From Cellvibrio polysaccharolyticus (GTDB lineage Bacteria; Pseudomonadota; Gammaproteobacteria; Pseudomonadales; Cellvibrionaceae), in contig NZ_PRDL01000001.1 in the NCBI RefSeq assembly GCF_015182315.1, positions 3,742,501 to 3,806,500 of the forward strand: 64,000 nucleotides of DNA, written 5' to 3'. Under the pieces are notes generated by a model. It was not told where the DNA came from. It was given only the letters and a program-made list of their open reading frames with translations, and did not search any database. Both the position numbers and the translations under genes were made by a program. Shown here one piece after another: positions 62,974-64,000 of this stretch (the stretch's first letter is position 1; every line of letters begins with the position of its first letter).

Positions 62974-63224
62974 CCCCCCTTCCACAAACCACCCTGTGGA
63001 ACCCTGCGCGATTAAAGCTCCTTTGAAAATCCTGAATACCTGTTTTTACAGGCTTGGCCAGAGAGTCGTAGCAGCTACGCAAATAACTTGTTGTCCATTG
63101 TGGCTGAAACTCACCGCAAAGCCTCTAAAAATGGACATTTCTTTACAGATCCTCGGATAACTTTCTTATTTCATGCGCAAATGTCGCCGAAATAATCCAA
63201 CCCATCAATATCCAGCAGCGACCA

Positions 63225-63611
63225 TCAGGGAATCATAAATGGCAGCTGGCCATCTACATTCAACATATTTTCCACCACCGCCGCATTGTAAAAACCTTCT
63301 ACCTTGACGATTTTGTCATCTTTAACCATTAGCCAGATGGCGATACGCACATCGCCAATCGGTTCAAAGTAGGTTTTGTAATCCAGAGCAGCGAATACCG
63401 AATTGTCTTCTGCGGTAATTTGGCGAACAGCGATGTCTTTTTGAATGCCCGCCATACCGAACAAATAGCTCAGCATGTCTTCCGGGTCGGTGAAGCGCAT
63501 ATTGGGGCCGATATATTCAAAAGAATCCGTGGCCAGCAGCTCTTTGGCCTGATCAAACTGTTGCGCGCGGATCAGCGATATAAAACGGGTGACCAGTTCT
63601 TTGGGGCTCAT
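63225..63611 (-). CDS. NTF2-like/SnoaL-like protein
   Basis: 128 residues with the NTF2 fold pattern: helical N-terminus (MSPKELVTRFISLIRAQQFDQAKELLATDSFEYIG), then strands SVFAALDYKTYFEP, DVRIAIWLMVKDDKIVKVEGFYN. The family includes small cyclases, isomerases and binding proteins; no catalytic residues could be assigned. It is a free-standing gene. The first ~190 bp to its 3' side (toward the peroxiredoxin terminator) are non-coding. Confidence 0.72.
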   Translation of the reverse strand: MSPKELVTRFISLIRAQQFDQAKELLATDSFEYIGPNMRFTDPEDMLSYLFGMAGIQKDIAVRQITAEDNSVFAALDYKTYFEPIGDVRIAIWLMVKDDKIVKVEGFYNAAVVENMLNVDGQLPFMIP

Positions 63612-63763
63612 AATGTCGCTCTATCCTGGATTGGCAACGATACCGACAAACCCGTCTGCGGAAATCCAAATCCCGCAGCCCCTCTTCGTCAGCACATCGA
63701 TTAGCGGGGAATTCTACGACATTTCGGGTGGCTTTAGGAGACTGGTCGGAGCCGGCAGAGGGC

Positions 63764-64000
63764 TCAATCTGCCGGAGCGGCAAGGCGATCCATCAACTGC
63801 TGAATTTGCTCTCGCGCCTGAGGTGAAATATCGGAAATGATCAGTCCGGTCAGCACCCGTCCGTCAGCCGTCGGGCGGCGCCAGCTGCAGTCTGCGCCGA
63901 GATGAATGGATGGGCATTCTGCGGCGGCAAAAGGCAGGTGAAGATCCAGCTTGTAGCTTTTACCTGCTTCCAGCGCGACATCTCCGAGAAGCTGCAATTG
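63764..64000 (-). CDS. PilZ-domain protein, C-terminal part (5' end beyond window)
   Basis: 78 residues to the right-hand window edge; the beginning lies outside. The visible end has the PilZ strand/helix pattern: SYKLDLHLPFAAA, LGADCSWRRPTADGRVLTGLIISDISPQAREQIQQLMDRL. The RxxxR and D/N-x-S-x-x-G motifs would be upstream, so c-di-GMP binding cannot be judged. It adds another potential c-di-GMP effector to the window. Confidence 0.65.
   Translation of the reverse strand, partial: QLQLLGDVALEAGKSYKLDLHLPFAAAECPSIHLGADCSWRRPTADGRVLTGLIISDISPQAREQIQQLMDRLAAPAD

Overview
The window looks like core chromosome of a Pseudomonas-related, probably Cellvibrio-like (Cellvibrionaceae) gammaproteobacterium. 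The evidence is gene content and neighbourhood (lptD-surA-pdxA-ksgA-apaG-apaH, divergent amgK-murU, hisI-hisE-tatABC, a fimX pair, Pil-Chp genes, thiC near tolC), together with a family CE2 carbohydrate esterase typical of plant-polysaccharide degraders. The genus is inferred. No tRNA, rRNA, IS element, phage or CRISPR array was seen.

Layout. 1-9271 holds branched-chain amino acid genes (pssA partial, ilvC, divergent ilvY, ilvIH) with three O-antigen initiation genes (wbpM-, wbpL- and wbpV-like) lying between ilvC/ilvY and ilvIH. 9861-13020 has a DUF4124 protein and clpB with a good sigma-32-type promoter. 13266-17423 is a PilZ-like protein followed by a FimX-type protein with degenerate GGDEF and EAL motifs. 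17399-26654 is peptidoglycan recycling (murU, amgK) facing the LptD/SurA/PdxA/RsmA/ApaG/ApaH cluster. 26967-33069 contains a porin-like barrel, a LysR regulator, a small PA3496-like protein, rimB-rimK and an active-looking GAF-PAS-GGDEF-EAL protein. 33555-37363 has hisC, an aromatic/aspartate aminotransferase and hemL.

37459-44890 (minus strand) is a compact chemosensory operon of Pil-Chp type: a PilG-like regulator with an extra pseudo-receiver, PilH-, PilI- and PilJ-like proteins, a short ChpA-like hybrid kinase and a second CheW. It has no methyltransferase or methylesterase gene. A stand-alone MHYT membrane protein follows. With FimX, two PilZ-like proteins (one partial at the right edge) and the GGDEF-EAL protein, the window is rich in surface-motility and c-di-GMP functions.

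46146-52240 has yqiB-nudF, a thiD-thiC operon under a TPP riboswitch, an orphan Rho-independent terminator that may end a small RNA, and tolC. 52407-64000 has a CPA1 antiporter, waaA, the CE2 esterase, an overlapping FAD-oxidoreductase/aldo-keto reductase pair, hisI-hisE-tatABC, a 1-Cys peroxiredoxin, an NTF2-like protein and a partial PilZ protein.

The most unusual non-coding signal is a 120-bp structured repeat present twice (57276-57395 and 61898-62017). Its outer 26-bp stem differs between the copies at four positions by fully compensatory base-pair changes, so the fold rather than the sequence appears to be maintained. I did not find a clear new defence or mobile system; most of the window is conserved housekeeping DNA.
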